NCBI GenBank assembly: GCA_014155875.1
Contig: JACEFZ010015108.1
Span: 186,001-250,000 of the forward strand
Origin: Cepaea nemoralis
Lineage: Eukaryota > Mollusca > Gastropoda > Stylommatophora > Helicidae
Direction: 5' to 3'
Length of the DNA: 64,000 nt
Numbering within the stretch: the first letter of the stretch is position 1; each line of letters opens with the position of its first letter. Of the stretch, positions 42,009 through 53,364 are shown in pieces. The notes under the pieces were generated by a model. That model did no database searches. It saw only the letters and a list, made by a program, of their open reading frames with translations, and had not been told where the DNA came from. The translations under genes and the position numbers were made by a program.

Positions 42009-42689
42009 TACTCTTTTGTGGAATCTATTTGACAGAATTTATTTCATACTTGTGGAATCTATTTGACAGAATTTATTTCATACTTGTACTATTTTATATT
42101 ATTTTGATTTACTGCAATGAATACATATGATTTTCTTCTGGGTTTCACTCACCAAAGCAGCAAAAAGACACTTGCAATGTAATATATCCTAAAGTCAATA
42201 TGTACTTAATGCAGTTTAAAAAAAATTGTAAAAAAAGATAAATACTTCATGTTGTATAAATAAATTGACCAGGATCAAATCTACATGTAGATTATTTTAC
42301 CCATTATGTTTATGCAATAACAATAAAGATAATGTTTATAATGTATAGTTTGTTTCTCTGTTCATTTTTTTGTTGTTGAATTATTATTCCCCACACTGAT
42401 CTTGAGGTGTATTGGAGATTTAGCGCTAGAGCCAATTTTTTTTAAAGACCAAGTGGTTCTTGATGGTGATGTGGTTATACCATGCCAGACAGCTTTGTCT
42501 ACCATGCAATTTCTGGTACCCACGGCATTCACCGTTCTGGAGGCCCAGATCAGTTTTTTTGTTAAAACCCTGGTTCAATGTGTGCCACTGACAACTGTGG
42601 CTCCTGAATCCCATGTTAGTAAACAGTAAACCTCCCTTGTACACCTAAGGCACATTAGGCATAAGGAGCTAGAGCCATACTTAAAAAAA
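42009..42689. other. Intergenic, no gene recognised
   Basis: Includes a 39-bp direct duplication (about 42019-42083, TGTGGAATCTATTTGACAGA twice). Confidence 0.5.
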
Positions 42690-42912
42690 AAAAAAATTCG
42701 ACAGGGTTGACTTCATTGCACCAGGTTTTATCCCACATGGCTTGGTCTCTTTCCGCAGCGAGGAAAGTTTCACACAAAGCACGAACTCCGCAGCTCTAGC
42801 GACAACCCACAGGAGTCTCCGGAAAAAGCTCACTCGTGAACTGAAGGACGCGGTCCGAATCGAACCCATAACCTTCGCAGCCTGAGTCAAACGGCTTGAC
42901 CACTTCACCACG
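42690..42912 (-). repeat. SINE-D, full-length reference copy
   Basis: On the - strand: tRNA-like head GTGGTGAAGTGGTCAAGCCG with B box GGGTTCGATTCGG, then a body with GAGCTGCGGAGTTCGTGC, ending GAAGTCAACCCTGTCG and a T run. Confidence 0.75.
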
Positions 42913-42914
42913 TA

Positions 42915-42986
42915 GACTCCGCTGGGGCTTGAACTCAGGACCTTCCATGTGTTAGGCGGATGTGATAACCACTACACTACAGAAAC
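42915..42986 (-). tRNA. tRNA-Val(AAC)-like sequence, probably pseudogene or SINE head
   Basis: Read on the - strand, 72 nt fold as a cloverleaf. The acceptor starts GTTTCTG, the D arm TAGTGTAGTGGTTATCAC resembles metazoan tRNA-Val, the anticodon loop is CTAACAC (AAC), and the T loop is TTCAAGC. There are mismatches in the acceptor, anticodon and T stems, and it abuts a SINE-D head, so a functional tRNA is unlikely. Confidence 0.6.
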
Positions 42987-43004
42987 TACATACTTTTATA
43001 AACC

Positions 43005-43206
43005 AATCAGCACTCGGTGGGCGATGTGGTTGATATCACACCGGCCACCTTTACTTCCCAAGGCATTCTCTGGTACCTATTTTAGGCTGGGTCGACCTGG
43101 AAGCCCGGGCCAATTGTTTAAAAATTTGAAACCGCCCTGATGAGGATCGAACCAAAGATCACCGGTACAGGAGGCGAGTGTCTAGCCACTATGCTAGTGT
43201 GGTTCC
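43005..43206 (-). repeat. SINE-C copy
   Basis: The - strand head has CTAGACACTCGCCTCC and GGTTCGATCCTCATC as B box; the body contains GGGTCGACCTGGAAGCCCGG. Related to 16430-16610. Confidence 0.7.
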
Positions 43207-43309
43207 TCATGGAATGAATCCTGTGTAGCTGCGGGTTAATACTCCAGAGTATTCAAAATGAACCTGAAGATCTTCTAATAACCATGGTACGTTGAATTCA
43301 GCATCTGCA

Positions 43310-43800
43310 AACTACCATGACCACCTAACCACTGACATTGTAGGAAATGATGCTGCTGACAGACTAGTCAAAGCAGACACCCAGAAGGAACAATTTTGTC
43401 ACAATGAAAGAAGCACAGACATTTATTAAGTGAAAATACAAACATGCATGGAGTTGGAGAACTGGCAGCAATTACCCACATGATTCCACTCTAATACCAG
43501 ACAGAACATAGCCAACCACCATCTTTAGACTACAGCACATGAAAGTGTCAACTACAAGATTATTTCCACACAAAGAAATTCCAAACTGAATGATGCTCTG
43601 GCCAAAATCTCTTTTGAACTCACAGAAAATGTGTCTTCTCTTGGTAACTTCAGCACTCAAAATATGGCCTAAGAAGACGACAATGGAAGAGAAACTGGGG
43701 CAGCTAAGACAACCTCTTGATAAGTGGATGCATGGAGGCAGCTCATCTCGTTGTCAGAATGCTCAGCATAGGAAACTTTCTTCAAATAATCCATTTAAGA
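43310..43800 (+). pseudogene. Retroelement RNase H region, degenerate
   Basis: The + frame reads DIVGNDAADRLVKADTQKE followed by other pieces and a later TIFRLQHMKVST. The G-N-x-x-A-D core is the third active-site segment of an RNase H domain as found in some non-LTR elements. Stops and frameshifts break it. No upstream reverse transcriptase adjoins it. Confidence 0.65.
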
Positions 43801-43827
43801 TTATAAGATAAATATTGCCCAGGAAGG

Positions 43828-43981
43828 TTAACCCGGTCAACAAATGCCCGCAGAAGTCGGATGTGTCGGCCTAACGGCGCAAGAACGCAGCTCTGCTGTA
43901 AACAGGCACAACGCAATCACAGCCGGAAAAAAAACTCCGGATGAACGCAGAAGAAGAAGAAGAAGAAGAAGAAGAAGAAAA
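43828..43981 (+). repeat. SINE-A, complete-looking copy
   Basis: Starts near AACCCGGTCAACAAATGCCC, continues CAGCTCTGCTGTAAACAGGC, ACTCCGGATGAACGCAG and ends in about ten GAA units. It is the best reference for this short element. Confidence 0.85.
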
Positions 43982-44589
43982 ATATTGACTAATATTCTGC
44001 ACAAACACAACAGCATATTATTGTCCATAAACATTTTGACTATTTATTTATCTCAATTACAGAAACATATTACAAGAGTAGAGTAATCAATTTCTTTCTT
44101 CAACCAAAAAACTGGTTGACTCTTATAATACAATACAAACTCAAAACTCACCGTCTTACAGGCTAGTTTGTGAAACATAAGCATAATCTTGTTCCTTGTG
44201 TAGTAGATAGTTAAGTATTTTACCAACAGCTATCATATGAGACTTGTAAGCACTCAAGTTACTATAATATATACGTATATCAAGCATACATTTAAAACTA
44301 AAATATTTTAACACTGTATTTAATGGTCTTCAAATGCAGAGGATGAATGAACTGCATTATACTATATGATGGTTCTTGAATTGGAATAACAGTTATACAG
44401 AAAAATTACCACAAAAGAAAACAAAACAGTAACACATCCTTTCCATAGCAAACTTTGGTCTTTAGCTAAGAAGACATATTTTTGTTGTTTGGCTCATCAC
44501 TCATGCTTTGTGCTGCTTTTAGTTTATCTGTGAGGAACTCAAAATTTGTGCTACTTCAATTTAACTCATTGCAAATGTTTTGGACCACC
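43982..44589. other. Intergenic, no feature recognised
   Basis: AT-rich sequence without supported gene. Confidence 0.35.
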
Positions 44590-44812
44590 AGAGTGCCTGA
44601 AAGAGACTAATAAAGTATATCAAATAATGTCCTTTGATCAAATAATGAGACGAGAGGCACTGGAAAACTGTGATGTCTGGAACCATCAGCGCTAGAAAAG
44701 GCTGGCCAAGAGAAATTAAGCTGGGTGGACTAAGACGGTGGCATGGAGGAATGTCATCAAGTGGAATTGATCCAGAACACCAAGGACTGAGAGCTGTAGA
44801 GGATCATCATCA
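44590..44812 (+). mobile_element. LINE-c C-terminal fragment
   Basis: The + strand matches the IMRREALENCDVW-type motif (QIMRREALENC in frame near 44640) and the downstream LRRWHGGMSSSGIDPE region. Strongly degenerate. Confidence 0.65.
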
Positions 44813-45300
44813 TCTTCATGTGCCATGCCGATAAACGTGAGCGGTCATATTTCGCCATCTCACACGATCACCAGAGTCATGGATCAGCTTTGTGTTTTTG
44901 TCTCGACCATACCATCCAGGTATTTACTTCTCTGTCTTCCCCTTGTTCTTTTACCCTCAGTCTTGGCAGTTGTCACCAAGTTATCACATTTATTTCTTCT
45001 CATAACGTGGCCAAAAAGTCACTAGGAAGTAGGAAATACCGAAATGTAATATACACAAAAAATGGGAATAGTCTTAAACAAATGAATTTGTACAATTACT
45101 CAGAACAGTCATAACATCTGATGCGAGATGTCCTTGAAGAGATTAGAAGAATTGCTGTGGCAAGGTAGCCTTTTGATGGAAAACATACTGACCAATAAAA
45201 AATATGTCATATGCAACGAGAAAAAAAGTGTTGAGGTGCTACCTAGAATCTACACTTTTGTATGAATGTGAAGCATGGACAATGAGCAGACAAGCTCATT
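44813..45300 (-). mobile_element. LINE-c fragment with 5' inversion
   Basis: Positions 44818-45017 are the - strand LINE-c 3' end with a GATGATGATGATC tail at its left edge. They join directly to 45018-45300, a + strand piece from further upstream in the same element (the YNY...VITSD region). Seen from the - strand this is an inverted upstream segment followed by a sense 3' end, the structure left by twin priming. Confidence 0.65.
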
Positions 45301-45327
45301 TGTACACAAAATACTACTTCTACAAGG

Positions 45328-45899
45328 GTAAGTTAATAAGTCACAAATGGCTGTAGAGAAATAACTAACCATGATAACACCTTGAAACCAGTTAATTTTT
45401 ATACATACATTGTCCCTTTATTTCTCAACATAATTTCCACCAACATTGATGCACTTATCCCATCGTTTTATCAGTCCTCCCAAACCGGGTGCATAGAACT
45501 GCGTGCTCTGTTTTCTAAACCATGTTTTCACTACACATTCAACTTCTGCATCACTCGCGAAATGTCTCCCGCCAAGGTGGGTTTTCAGTGGACTTAGCCT
45601 CTAGTGATTTCCCGTAAAGCGGTGCATAGTTGGGTAGAAAAAGTTACGAGGGCAAGTCAATAAGTAAGTTACACAGTTCTGTGGGACGGCAGGTAAATGA
45701 AAACAAAGCATGCAGTTCTATGCAGCCGATTTGGGAGAACTGATGGGAAAACAATGGGATAAATGCATCAATGTTGGTGCAAATTATGTTGAGAAATAAA
45801 TGGACAATGTATGTATAAAAATAAACTGGTTTCAAGTTCTTATCATGGTTAGTTATTTTTCTACAGCCATTTGTGACTTACTTATTAACTTACCCTCAG
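45328..45899 (-). mobile_element. Composite mariner remnant
   Basis: The left block (45328-45605) is antisense 3' mariner sequence as at 50075. The middle (45611-45645, AAAGCGGTGCATAGTTGGGT) is a + strand scrap of the HTH region. The right block (45648-45899) starts ACGAGGGCAAGTCAATAAGT and runs + to the terminus. At least two copies are fused. Confidence 0.75.
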
Positions 45900-45904
45900 A
45901 CTAA

Positions 45905-46120
45905 CTGGACTTATTTTTGCATGTGGATTAGCTTTCTCTGTTACTAGTGCCCCTTGCCATTAGGTGAACCCACTCTGACTTCAGAGGTGCTTGTAATTTA
46001 CATACCCAGGTCAAGATCAAGAAATCAATATTTTAGTCCAACTGACCGGTGTAGGGCCGCTACCTCGGTAGCAGCACTCCAGACATTTACGGGCAATCAC
46101 TCTTATCCTTAATTATGTGT
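45905..46120 (-). repeat. SINE-E fragment
   Basis: Shares GTGGATTAGCTTTCTCTGTT, GACTTCAGAGGTGCTTGTAA and TTTAGTCCAACTGACCGGTG with the SINE-E copies at 22118, 52990 and 57225; the tRNA head is degraded. Confidence 0.75.
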
Positions 46121-46969
46121 AAATAGCACTCCATTAGCTTCTTGGCAGCAATGTAACATTCTTTAAAATGAGTTCTTTTTCAACATAACTCTTGCATTCA
46201 AAACAATGTATTCCCTTGGTGAACTGAAACACAGAAGCAATATACAAAAGGTTGCACAATTTGTTGCCTGGCATAATTTGCTGCCTCTCGTCAGGTGCAT
46301 ACTGTAGAGTTATTATCATATGAGGTGAATAAATGAATTATATTTTAGCTGAAATACATAGTAACTAATACCGTTCAAATGTGAAGCATTTGTTATCCCT
46401 AAGGTAATTGCAGATTCACAACAAAATCTTTCTATCTGCACAATATTGGTTGGAAACACCTAATTGCTACGTCCTCAGCATACTTGAGCAATCCTTTATT
46501 GTTCATCAAATACAATATATGAAAAGCCTTTGCCTTGTTAACTTCATGGCTGCAATGAAGGAGCTGTTGAGAGATGGCTAAGCTTGGTTGGAGTTTCAGA
46601 CTTCGGCAAGCATTTGTGTCAGGTTTACTTAATTCAGGCCAATGTTTCCCAATATCCATTTTTTTTCATGACCCTACTCCATTCAATCTCAGAAGAGAAG
46701 TTATAATTAAGGCCCATTAATAATCCTGTGACCGAATCAGATGTTAATCTGAAAGGGATTGTCGTCCGTATGGAGAAACTTTCTCAAGATTCTTAGGGAT
46801 CCCCTTTTATACTAGCCAACATAACCTGCCCCTTTTTATGGTAGTCAAGTAACTCATGATCCCTTCCCGAATGGCAAACAATCAGCAACCTTTTTTTTAT
46901 AACAGACAAGTAACCTACAACAGTCAGACACATTAGCATAAAAACGTACTGTTAATATGGTAATGATCT
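46121..46969. other. Intergenic, no feature recognised
   Basis: No gene or repeat supported. Confidence 0.35.
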
Positions 46970-47108
46970 GGAACGGTAACCCGGTCAACAAATGGCTGAA
47001 GGATGTATGGGCGAAAGGTGCAAATATCGCAGCTATGCTGTAAACAGGCACAACGCAATTACGTCTAGAACAACATTCTGGAGAACGCAGAAGAAGATGA
47101 AGAATATG
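46970..47108 (+). repeat. SINE-A copy
   Basis: GTAACCCGGTCAACAAATGG, CAGCTATGCTGTAAACAGGC and a short GAAGAAGATGAAGAA tail; more diverged than 43828-43981. Confidence 0.8.
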
Positions 47109-48884
47109 GTAAAGATATTGTTATATTGTAGCAATTTTTAACAAAAATTAACTATTTGTAAGAGAATTTTATTTTAATAACACTTCATTTATACATTTCA
47201 TTTTAGGAAGTGAATCAAGGTCCGTAACTGAGGAAATATGAAAAGGCCCAACATACCTAAACATGAAACTTATATACATTGTTTAATGTGAATGAATTCT
47301 GTAGAATTTAATTTTATTTTCCAAGGTGGGTCTTAGATCACTTCCTTCTATTGATCAAAATTCAATACTACAATTATTACTAGTGTTGAAATCCTTCACG
47401 GTGAAATTTGACACATTCATTTCCTATAAAAATTATTGCCCCTTCTCACCCCACCACACTTGGGGGGGGGGGGGGGCCCGCGCACACACACACACACACA
47501 CACGCCCCCTTCCTCTCAGTAGTCACGACTTACAGGCTGGGTGCTACTGTATCAGACATCGCATCCAAGGCCACAGGATCTATCTGCCGGAGGTAAATTT
47601 ATCACTGGCCTTACCTACTCTTTGTGATTTTCAACTGCCCTGGGATTTTTGAACACACACAACTTGCACACAGAACCTTCTGTCTTTTGTCTTTATCAGA
47701 GAAGGCTAGGAATGTGATCTCAATACCCAAGAGATGAGGGAGAAGTGTGATATCATTAGAAACATAATTCTGTAAAAATGCCCAGCCTTAGGTTGAGAGT
47801 GACCCATGCGACTTCTGAACTGGAGGCAGGTGCTGAAAACTCTTTGCCTCCTTTGTATCAGGAAATTCTATACTCTATGGCTGGTGACACATGACCTGTT
47901 GTCCACTGTTTTACTTCCAGGTGATACTGAAGGGTGTGATATATGACAACTCGGATGAAACCAGCCTTTTATCTTTACTCCAGTGTCCTCCCAAGATACA
48001 CACAGGGAAATGTACATATAAGGCGGGTGGTGTGGTCTTACTTTGGAAAAAATACCGCGTTCATAGTTCAGGCGCTCTTAACCCAAATAGGGATCAATAT
48101 TCAGTATTCATTCATTTATTTTCTCTCTCTCCAGTCTTTTTGTGTGTGTGACGTTTGTCTGTTGTTTTGTTTTCCATCCTTGTTTTGTTTTTCAACAACC
48201 CAGTCTTTTCTGACTTTTTGTATCCTGAACTTAGTTTTTATGGTATTTGTTGAAACATGTGATTACTAATTTATTATTGTATACTTCAGTTTTCTAGCTA
48301 AGTATTCTTGTTCTGTTTTCCTTTGTTTATTCATTGATGAAGACTTTGGCTAAAACATTTGCTTGTACCTGTACCAGTGGTATCCTTTAGTATCCTTGAA
48401 GTATCCTTTCATCAAACTTCCTAGTTGTATTTTGTGCTCTCTCATTGTTTTAAATTGCATCGCGACAGCAGTTATCCTGTTTTCTATCCAAAAGAGCTGA
48501 CCTCAAATTTTTTTTAAATCTAGCTCATATGCGAGTCACAGATAATTTCACTAACATAAAAGAAAATGGGGCTTTTGAACTTAAATGTTATGGAACAATT
48601 CTTAGTATATAGTGGCCCAAGAAAATACTGACTGTCTGACCTTCTACAAGATCTAAACACAGAAGAAAACAGGCCCATAAACAGTGTCATATCTTGGACA
48701 CTGAAATACTTTCACCATATTAAATGCTAGTGGTTTGTAAAAAACAGTGTTACGCTTCTTTGCTTTCCTCAAGGGCCTCGGTAAATATTGGGTGGTGAAG
48801 AAAACTGCTAGCCTAAAAATACTCATATCGATCAACCACTGGCAATTTACTGCATTTGACTTACAGAGCATTGCAACACATGAA
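47109..48884. other. Intergenic with G run and (CA)n
   Basis: A G14 run (47461-47476) and (CA)n at 47481-47502. The rest shows no gene, despite medium open frames around 47326-47652 and 47891-48269, which lack recognisable motifs. Confidence 0.45.
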
Positions 48885-49285
48885 AAATGCAAAGTATATC
48901 ATGGACAGACAGAAAAACCAATGAACAAGTCATTCAAGAAACAAATGAAGATTGTAAACTGATTAGAGTCATTAGATGTAGACAGTCAACATTTTTTGGG
49001 TATGTTATGAGAAGAAATGACTTGGAAAACTTGGTGACAACTGGCAAGATCGAAGGGAAGAGACCAAGGGAAAGATCGAGAAGTAAATACCTGGATGGCT
49101 TGGCCACATGGTATGGTCGAGACAGAAACACAGAGCTGATCCCCGACTCTGGTGATCGAGTGAGATGGCAAAACATAACCGCCCACCTTATCAGCATGGC
49201 ACATGATAGATGGATCCTCTTTGCAAACATTCATGAACAAATGCAGGAGTTGAAAGCTCTATCTGCCCGTCTGTTGGTCTAGCCC
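48885..49285 (+). mobile_element. LINE-c 3' fragment
   Basis: The open + frame includes FFGYVMRRNDLENLVTTGKI, GKRPRERSRSKYLDGL, GDRVRWQNITAH and RWILFANIHEQ, the C-terminal end of LINE-c pol. It is one of the better preserved 3' ends of this family here, but has no catalytic region. Confidence 0.85.
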
Positions 49286-49744
49286 AACGTCACACACATG
49301 CAGGCGCTCAAATAAAAAAAAAAATAGTACATAACATGCACCAGTTTTCAAGATATAGATGGTACATAAGTGAATATTATAAGAATCATGAATAATACCC
49401 TTTAACAATGATGCTATGTACAATATATTATACACATATCCTGCACAATTGTTGCTATACAATGCACGTGAAAACACATGAGATGTTCATATGAAAAGCA
49501 CCTCAACTATTTTGTATATTGGCTGTGACGAAACACAAAGGTCTAAGATTCAAGACTTCACGCACAAATCATGGCACACAACTTCAATGTATTCTGTCAA
49601 ATATTTACTACAGTCATCATATCACTTGTTAAATGTTGCTGTGCTCTTGTCTGTCTTCTGAGGACTGTCATGAGATGGCCAATGTTGCACTATTCTCAGA
49701 GTACTGTATGTTGTCATTAAAACAAACTGTCATCTATTGCCTAT
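49286..49744. other. Intergenic, no feature recognised
   Basis: An A run at 49315-49325 and otherwise plain AT-rich sequence. Confidence 0.35.
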
Positions 49745-49940
49745 AGTACTTTGCGGTGTAGTACAATGGAGTCTTGAGCCTAAGGGATTAAGGCCGCCTG
49801 GCTAGTGAAGTCGCCACGAACTGTGCAGGTTAGGGTTTTCTTTTTGCCCCCAACAGAAAAAAAATCCACCCCTTACTGAAGATTCGCACCAGTCTGCTGA
49901 GGGAGAACCCGGCAGTCTAGCCACTTGACCAGCCGCTCCT
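49745..49940 (-). repeat. SINE-F copy
   Basis: The - strand head GGCTGGTCAAGTGGCTAGAC with GCGAATCTTCAG as a degenerate B box; the body is shared with 25640-25860. Confidence 0.75.
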
Positions 49941-50074
49941 CGCTGTATGTTGTACCTGACATATATTACTATAAAAGTAATAATGCGTTCGCATTAGTGA
50001 CAACAGTTTTTGTGGTGTTTGCGTCCAGAAATAGGACATCAGTGTTGTACCTGTCATGTATTACGATAAACGTA

Positions 50075-50972
50075 CGAGGGAAAGTCAATAAGTAAGTCAC
50101 AAATGACTAGAGAAAATATAACTAAATATGATAACAACTTGAAACTAGTTTATTTTTATACATACATGGTCCCTTTATTTCTCAACACAATTGTCACCAA
50201 CATTGATGCACTTATCCCATCGTTTTATCAGTCCTCTCAAACCGGCTGCACAGAACTGCGTGCTCTGTTTTCTAAACCCTGTTTGTCACTTCACATTCAA
50301 CTTTGGCATCATTCGCAAAATGTCTCCTGCCAAGGTGGGTTTTCAGTAGACCAAAAAGGTGGAAATCACTAGGGGCTAAGTCAGGGCTGTAAGGTGGATG
50401 TTCCAGAACTTCCCACCTTAGTTGGTTAATTTTCTCCTGAGTTAATCGAGCCGTATGTGGTCTGGCATTGTCATGAAGAAGCAACACTCCTCTAGTCAGC
50501 AGTCCTGGATGTTTTCTTCGAATTGCATCATGAAGCATCGATAGAACTTCACAGTACGATTCAGAATTCACATTGTCACCTTTCTTCTTGAAATTGGTTA
50601 AAAGCGCTCCTTGACAATCCCAGAACACTGTCAGCATAACCTTCCCAGATCGGATTTCATCAACAATTTTAGAGTGTCCTTGAGAAAACTTTTCTACCCA
50701 GCTATGTACCGCTTTACGGGACAAACATTTGTCAGCATAAACAGGAAGCATTTCCTTATGAATGTCCTTTGCAGGTAGTCCTTTTGCCAACAGAAAACAC
50801 ACAACAGCCTATTTCTGTTTGGTTGTACATTACGTAAGTACAGTCGCCATTTTGTTTATGCGGGAATATAAAGTTCAATGTTGCTGTCACCTAATAACAC
50901 CTGTAGAAAACACCAACTACATTTACCTGCCATCCCACAGAACTGTGTGACTTACTTATTGACTCACCCTCG
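50075..50972 (-). mobile_element. Mariner element with in-frame internal deletion and TA duplication
   Basis: TA flanks both ends (50073-50074 and 50973-50974), and the ends CGAGGGAAAGTCAATAAGTA and CGAGGGTGAGTCAATAAGTA are inverted. 898 bp. It sits inside a tandem-repeat unit whose neighbours show the uninterrupted site. Confidence 0.92.
50272..50802 (-). CDS. Mariner transposase, internally deleted open frame
   Basis: The frame is 176 residues. It starts inside the HTH_48-type domain (LAKGLPAKDIHKEML, KAVHSWVEKF), then joins DEIRSG directly to KVMLTVFWDCQGALL, skipping the second helix-turn-helix and the first catalytic aspartate. After that it keeps LLLHDNARPHTARL and YSPDLAPSDFHLFG, with 34 residues between the last two catalytic aspartates. 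The deletion preserved the frame. Without the first aspartate it should not cut DNA; DNA binding by the remaining N-terminus is possible but unproven. Confidence 0.85.
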   Translation of the reverse strand: MCFLLAKGLPAKDIHKEMLPVYADKCLSRKAVHSWVEKFSQGHSKIVDEIRSGKVMLTVFWDCQGALLTNFKKKGDNVNSESYCEVLSMLHDAIRRKHPGLLTRGVLLLHDNARPHTARLTQEKINQLRWEVLEHPPYSPDLAPSDFHLFGLLKTHLGRRHFANDAKVECEVTNRV

Positions 50973-51130
50973 TAATAGTGCATGCACATTAGTAACAACA
51001 GTTTTAGTGGTGTTTGCATCCAGCAATAGGACATGAATGTTGTACATGTCATGTATTACTATAAAAGTAATACTGCATTCACATCAGTGACAAAAGTGTA
51101 TGTGGTGTTTGTGTCCAGCAACAGGAAATC

Positions 51131-52294
51131 TATATGCTCACGTCACAACCGTTGTGGGGCACATGTATGAACAAAGAAAAATGTGTTAGTAATGACACGC
51201 CACCATAATTGATGGCAACACAATGGCCTTAACTTTCTCTCATGCCTGCGACCATAGCAGCAGGCACCAGAATTTGGTTCTTCTGATGGATAGGCCGGTT
51301 TCGATAGGCCTAGATACCAGCTAGGTAATGAAGAGTGATTTTAAATAGATGAGATCACAGCATTACAAGTTGGTCTAATTTACTCAAAGGCTGGAAAACT
51401 GACACTAGATATTTCTGTAGAGACGTCTTCTGATTCCCTTCATCTCCAAATTGAGTGCAGGTCCTCAACCAAGTCACACCAAGTTCTTTGTATATATATA
51501 ATTATTCATGAATGGCTGCTATAAGTTTTCTATGGGATGAAGTAGCCAGTTATAAGCCACCTCTTCTGACATGCATGGTAGGTTACAGTGTTACTCTTCT
51601 TTCCTTTACTCATGGGCCTCGTTAAAACATGGGCGGTGATGAAAACTGCTAACATAATAATATTCATCTTGGCCAAACCATTGGCACGTTACTGCATTTG
51701 ACTTTGAGAGAATCACAGTATAGCAATACACAGTATCTTGAGTGTGAGTCTCTGGGTTTAGTCATATTATTCAGTCTAAAGTCTACCATGAAGTTTCTTA
51801 ATATGCTACTCCTCCATTCTAGATTAGAGTCAGGCTCAAAAATTTATTCTTAGGAAGATAATGCTGTGGTTTCCCCTTAACTTCCATACCCCCCCCCCCC
51901 CCCCCCCCCATATATAGTTTGTGACATCTACTGTTGACAGTGATTTTCAGCTGTCAGGACAAATAAGTGTTCTACTCTGCTGAACTTGGGCATAAATACT
52001 TTCAAGTAACATCAAACAAGCAAAAAACTGACAAGCTATATACATTAATGATACAATAAATTTGCATAACAGATAATTTTCTGACCTTCACAGTATAGTT
52101 AAATCATAACCAAAACGCTGTTATCATTAAACAAATCCAGCTGAACATAAATAAATTGTGCAGCTAATAAACAAAACAGTGAATAATAATATAAAAGGTG
52201 CAAGCTAAATACAGAAACATGCAAGAATGCAACCAACAAAAATGGGATTGTGGAAATGGCATACTTTATTGGATAAATCCAGGTGTAAATAACG
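51131..52294. other. Intergenic with a poly(C) run
   Basis: C22 at about 51888-51909; no gene or named repeat otherwise. Confidence 0.45.
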
Positions 52295-52580
52295 TCCAAA
52301 GCTGCAGTAATATAGTGGTTAGTTCACTTGCCCGTTAGAACAGTGGTCTGGGGTTAATCCCCAGTAGAGAAAGAGTTATTTTTTCTGATCAATACAGCTT
52401 TGGGGTCGACCCAGCCTCATAAATATGAGTACTAGATCATTTTCAGAACTTTCTGGAAATTGTCTGAGAAGGAAAAGCAATGAGGAAGAAAAATGACTTC
52501 CCCCCTCATTTGATATGATATAGAATATGTGACCTCCTAAAATTTCACTACACAACGGTAATATTTGCTGTGGGACTGCC
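52295..52580 (+). repeat. SINE-H copy
   Basis: + head AATATAGTGGTTAGTTCACT and GGGGTTAATCCCC as B box, then CTTTGGGGTCGACCCAGCCT and a tail ending ACAACGGTAATATTTGCTG. Confidence 0.8.
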
Positions 52581-52989
52581 TTTGCCTACACAACGTCAAG
52601 ATGTCTCAATACTAGGTGAGCCTGCAAAATCCTAGTTGCTATATCTCATAGAATTAGAATTATCATATCAAAGACAGTCAAAATAGATAAAGAAAGAACC
52701 ATGATTTCAGGAGAGGCAACAGATATCACAGGCAAGGAATTCTAAAAGAGAAAGAATATTGTTTAACACATTCATTTGTTGTACATCATAAACATTTCCA
52801 TGTAGCATGTCACAGAGTGGATCAACCAATGGGACATCAGCACAAAGAAATGACAAAGAGGTACCAGGTATTTTCACACAGGGATGGCAGCAAGACACTA
52901 ATCTCTACATCTTTACTGAAATGGAAAGTTAATATCATAAGTGAGTGGTTTTTCATAGTATAAGAAATAGATAATAAATTACAAACATT
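52581..52989. other. Intergenic, no feature recognised
   Basis: No supported gene. Confidence 0.35.
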
Positions 52990-53260
52990 CATAGAAAGCA
53001 GCATGGCCGAGTGGATAAGCACTAATCTTAAACTTCGGTTTATGCTGATGCCGAGGTAACGGTTAGTTCAACCCTTACACTGGTCAGTTGGAATAAAATG
53101 TTGACTTTTCGTCCTTTGACTTGGGGACATAAATTACAAGCACCTCTGAAGTCAGAATGGGTTCACCTGATGGCAAGGGACACTGGTAATATGAAAAAGT
53201 AATCCACTCACAAAAATCAGTCCAGTGCACTAGAAATAGAAGCACACATATGGCTTCGCT
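52990..53260 (+). repeat. SINE-E, + strand copy
   Basis: Starts with a tRNA-Leu/Ser-like head (GCATGGCCGAGTGGATAAGC, long variable-arm region, GGTTAGTTCAACCC), then TTACACTGGTCAGTTGGAA and the TACAAGCACCTCTGAAGTC body. Confidence 0.85.
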
Positions 53261-53274
53261 TTGAGTTTGAAGCA

Positions 53275-53364
53275 AGTGAAAGTAACAAACATTCATGAAA
53301 ACATACAGTGAAAGTAACAAACATTCATGAAAACATACAGTGAAAGTAACAAACATTCATGAAA
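53275..53364 (+). repeat. 32-bp tandem repeat, three units
   Basis: GTGAAAGTAACAAACATTCA followed by TGAAAACATACA, three times nearly identical. Confidence 0.92.

Larger units (their letters stand above)
49947..51130 (+). repeat. About 93-bp tandem repeat, three units, the second split by mariner
   Basis: Each unit has TTGTACCTG.CATGTATTAC, TATAAAAGTAATA.TGC, then GTGGTGTTTG.GTCCAG and AATAGGACAT. Unit 2 is 50040-50074 joined to 50975-51036; units 1 and 3 are continuous. Confidence 0.85.

Noticed and set aside
47326..48269. Open frames of 86-108 residues
   Set aside because: They cross G and CA runs, lack motifs and have no matching splice pattern.
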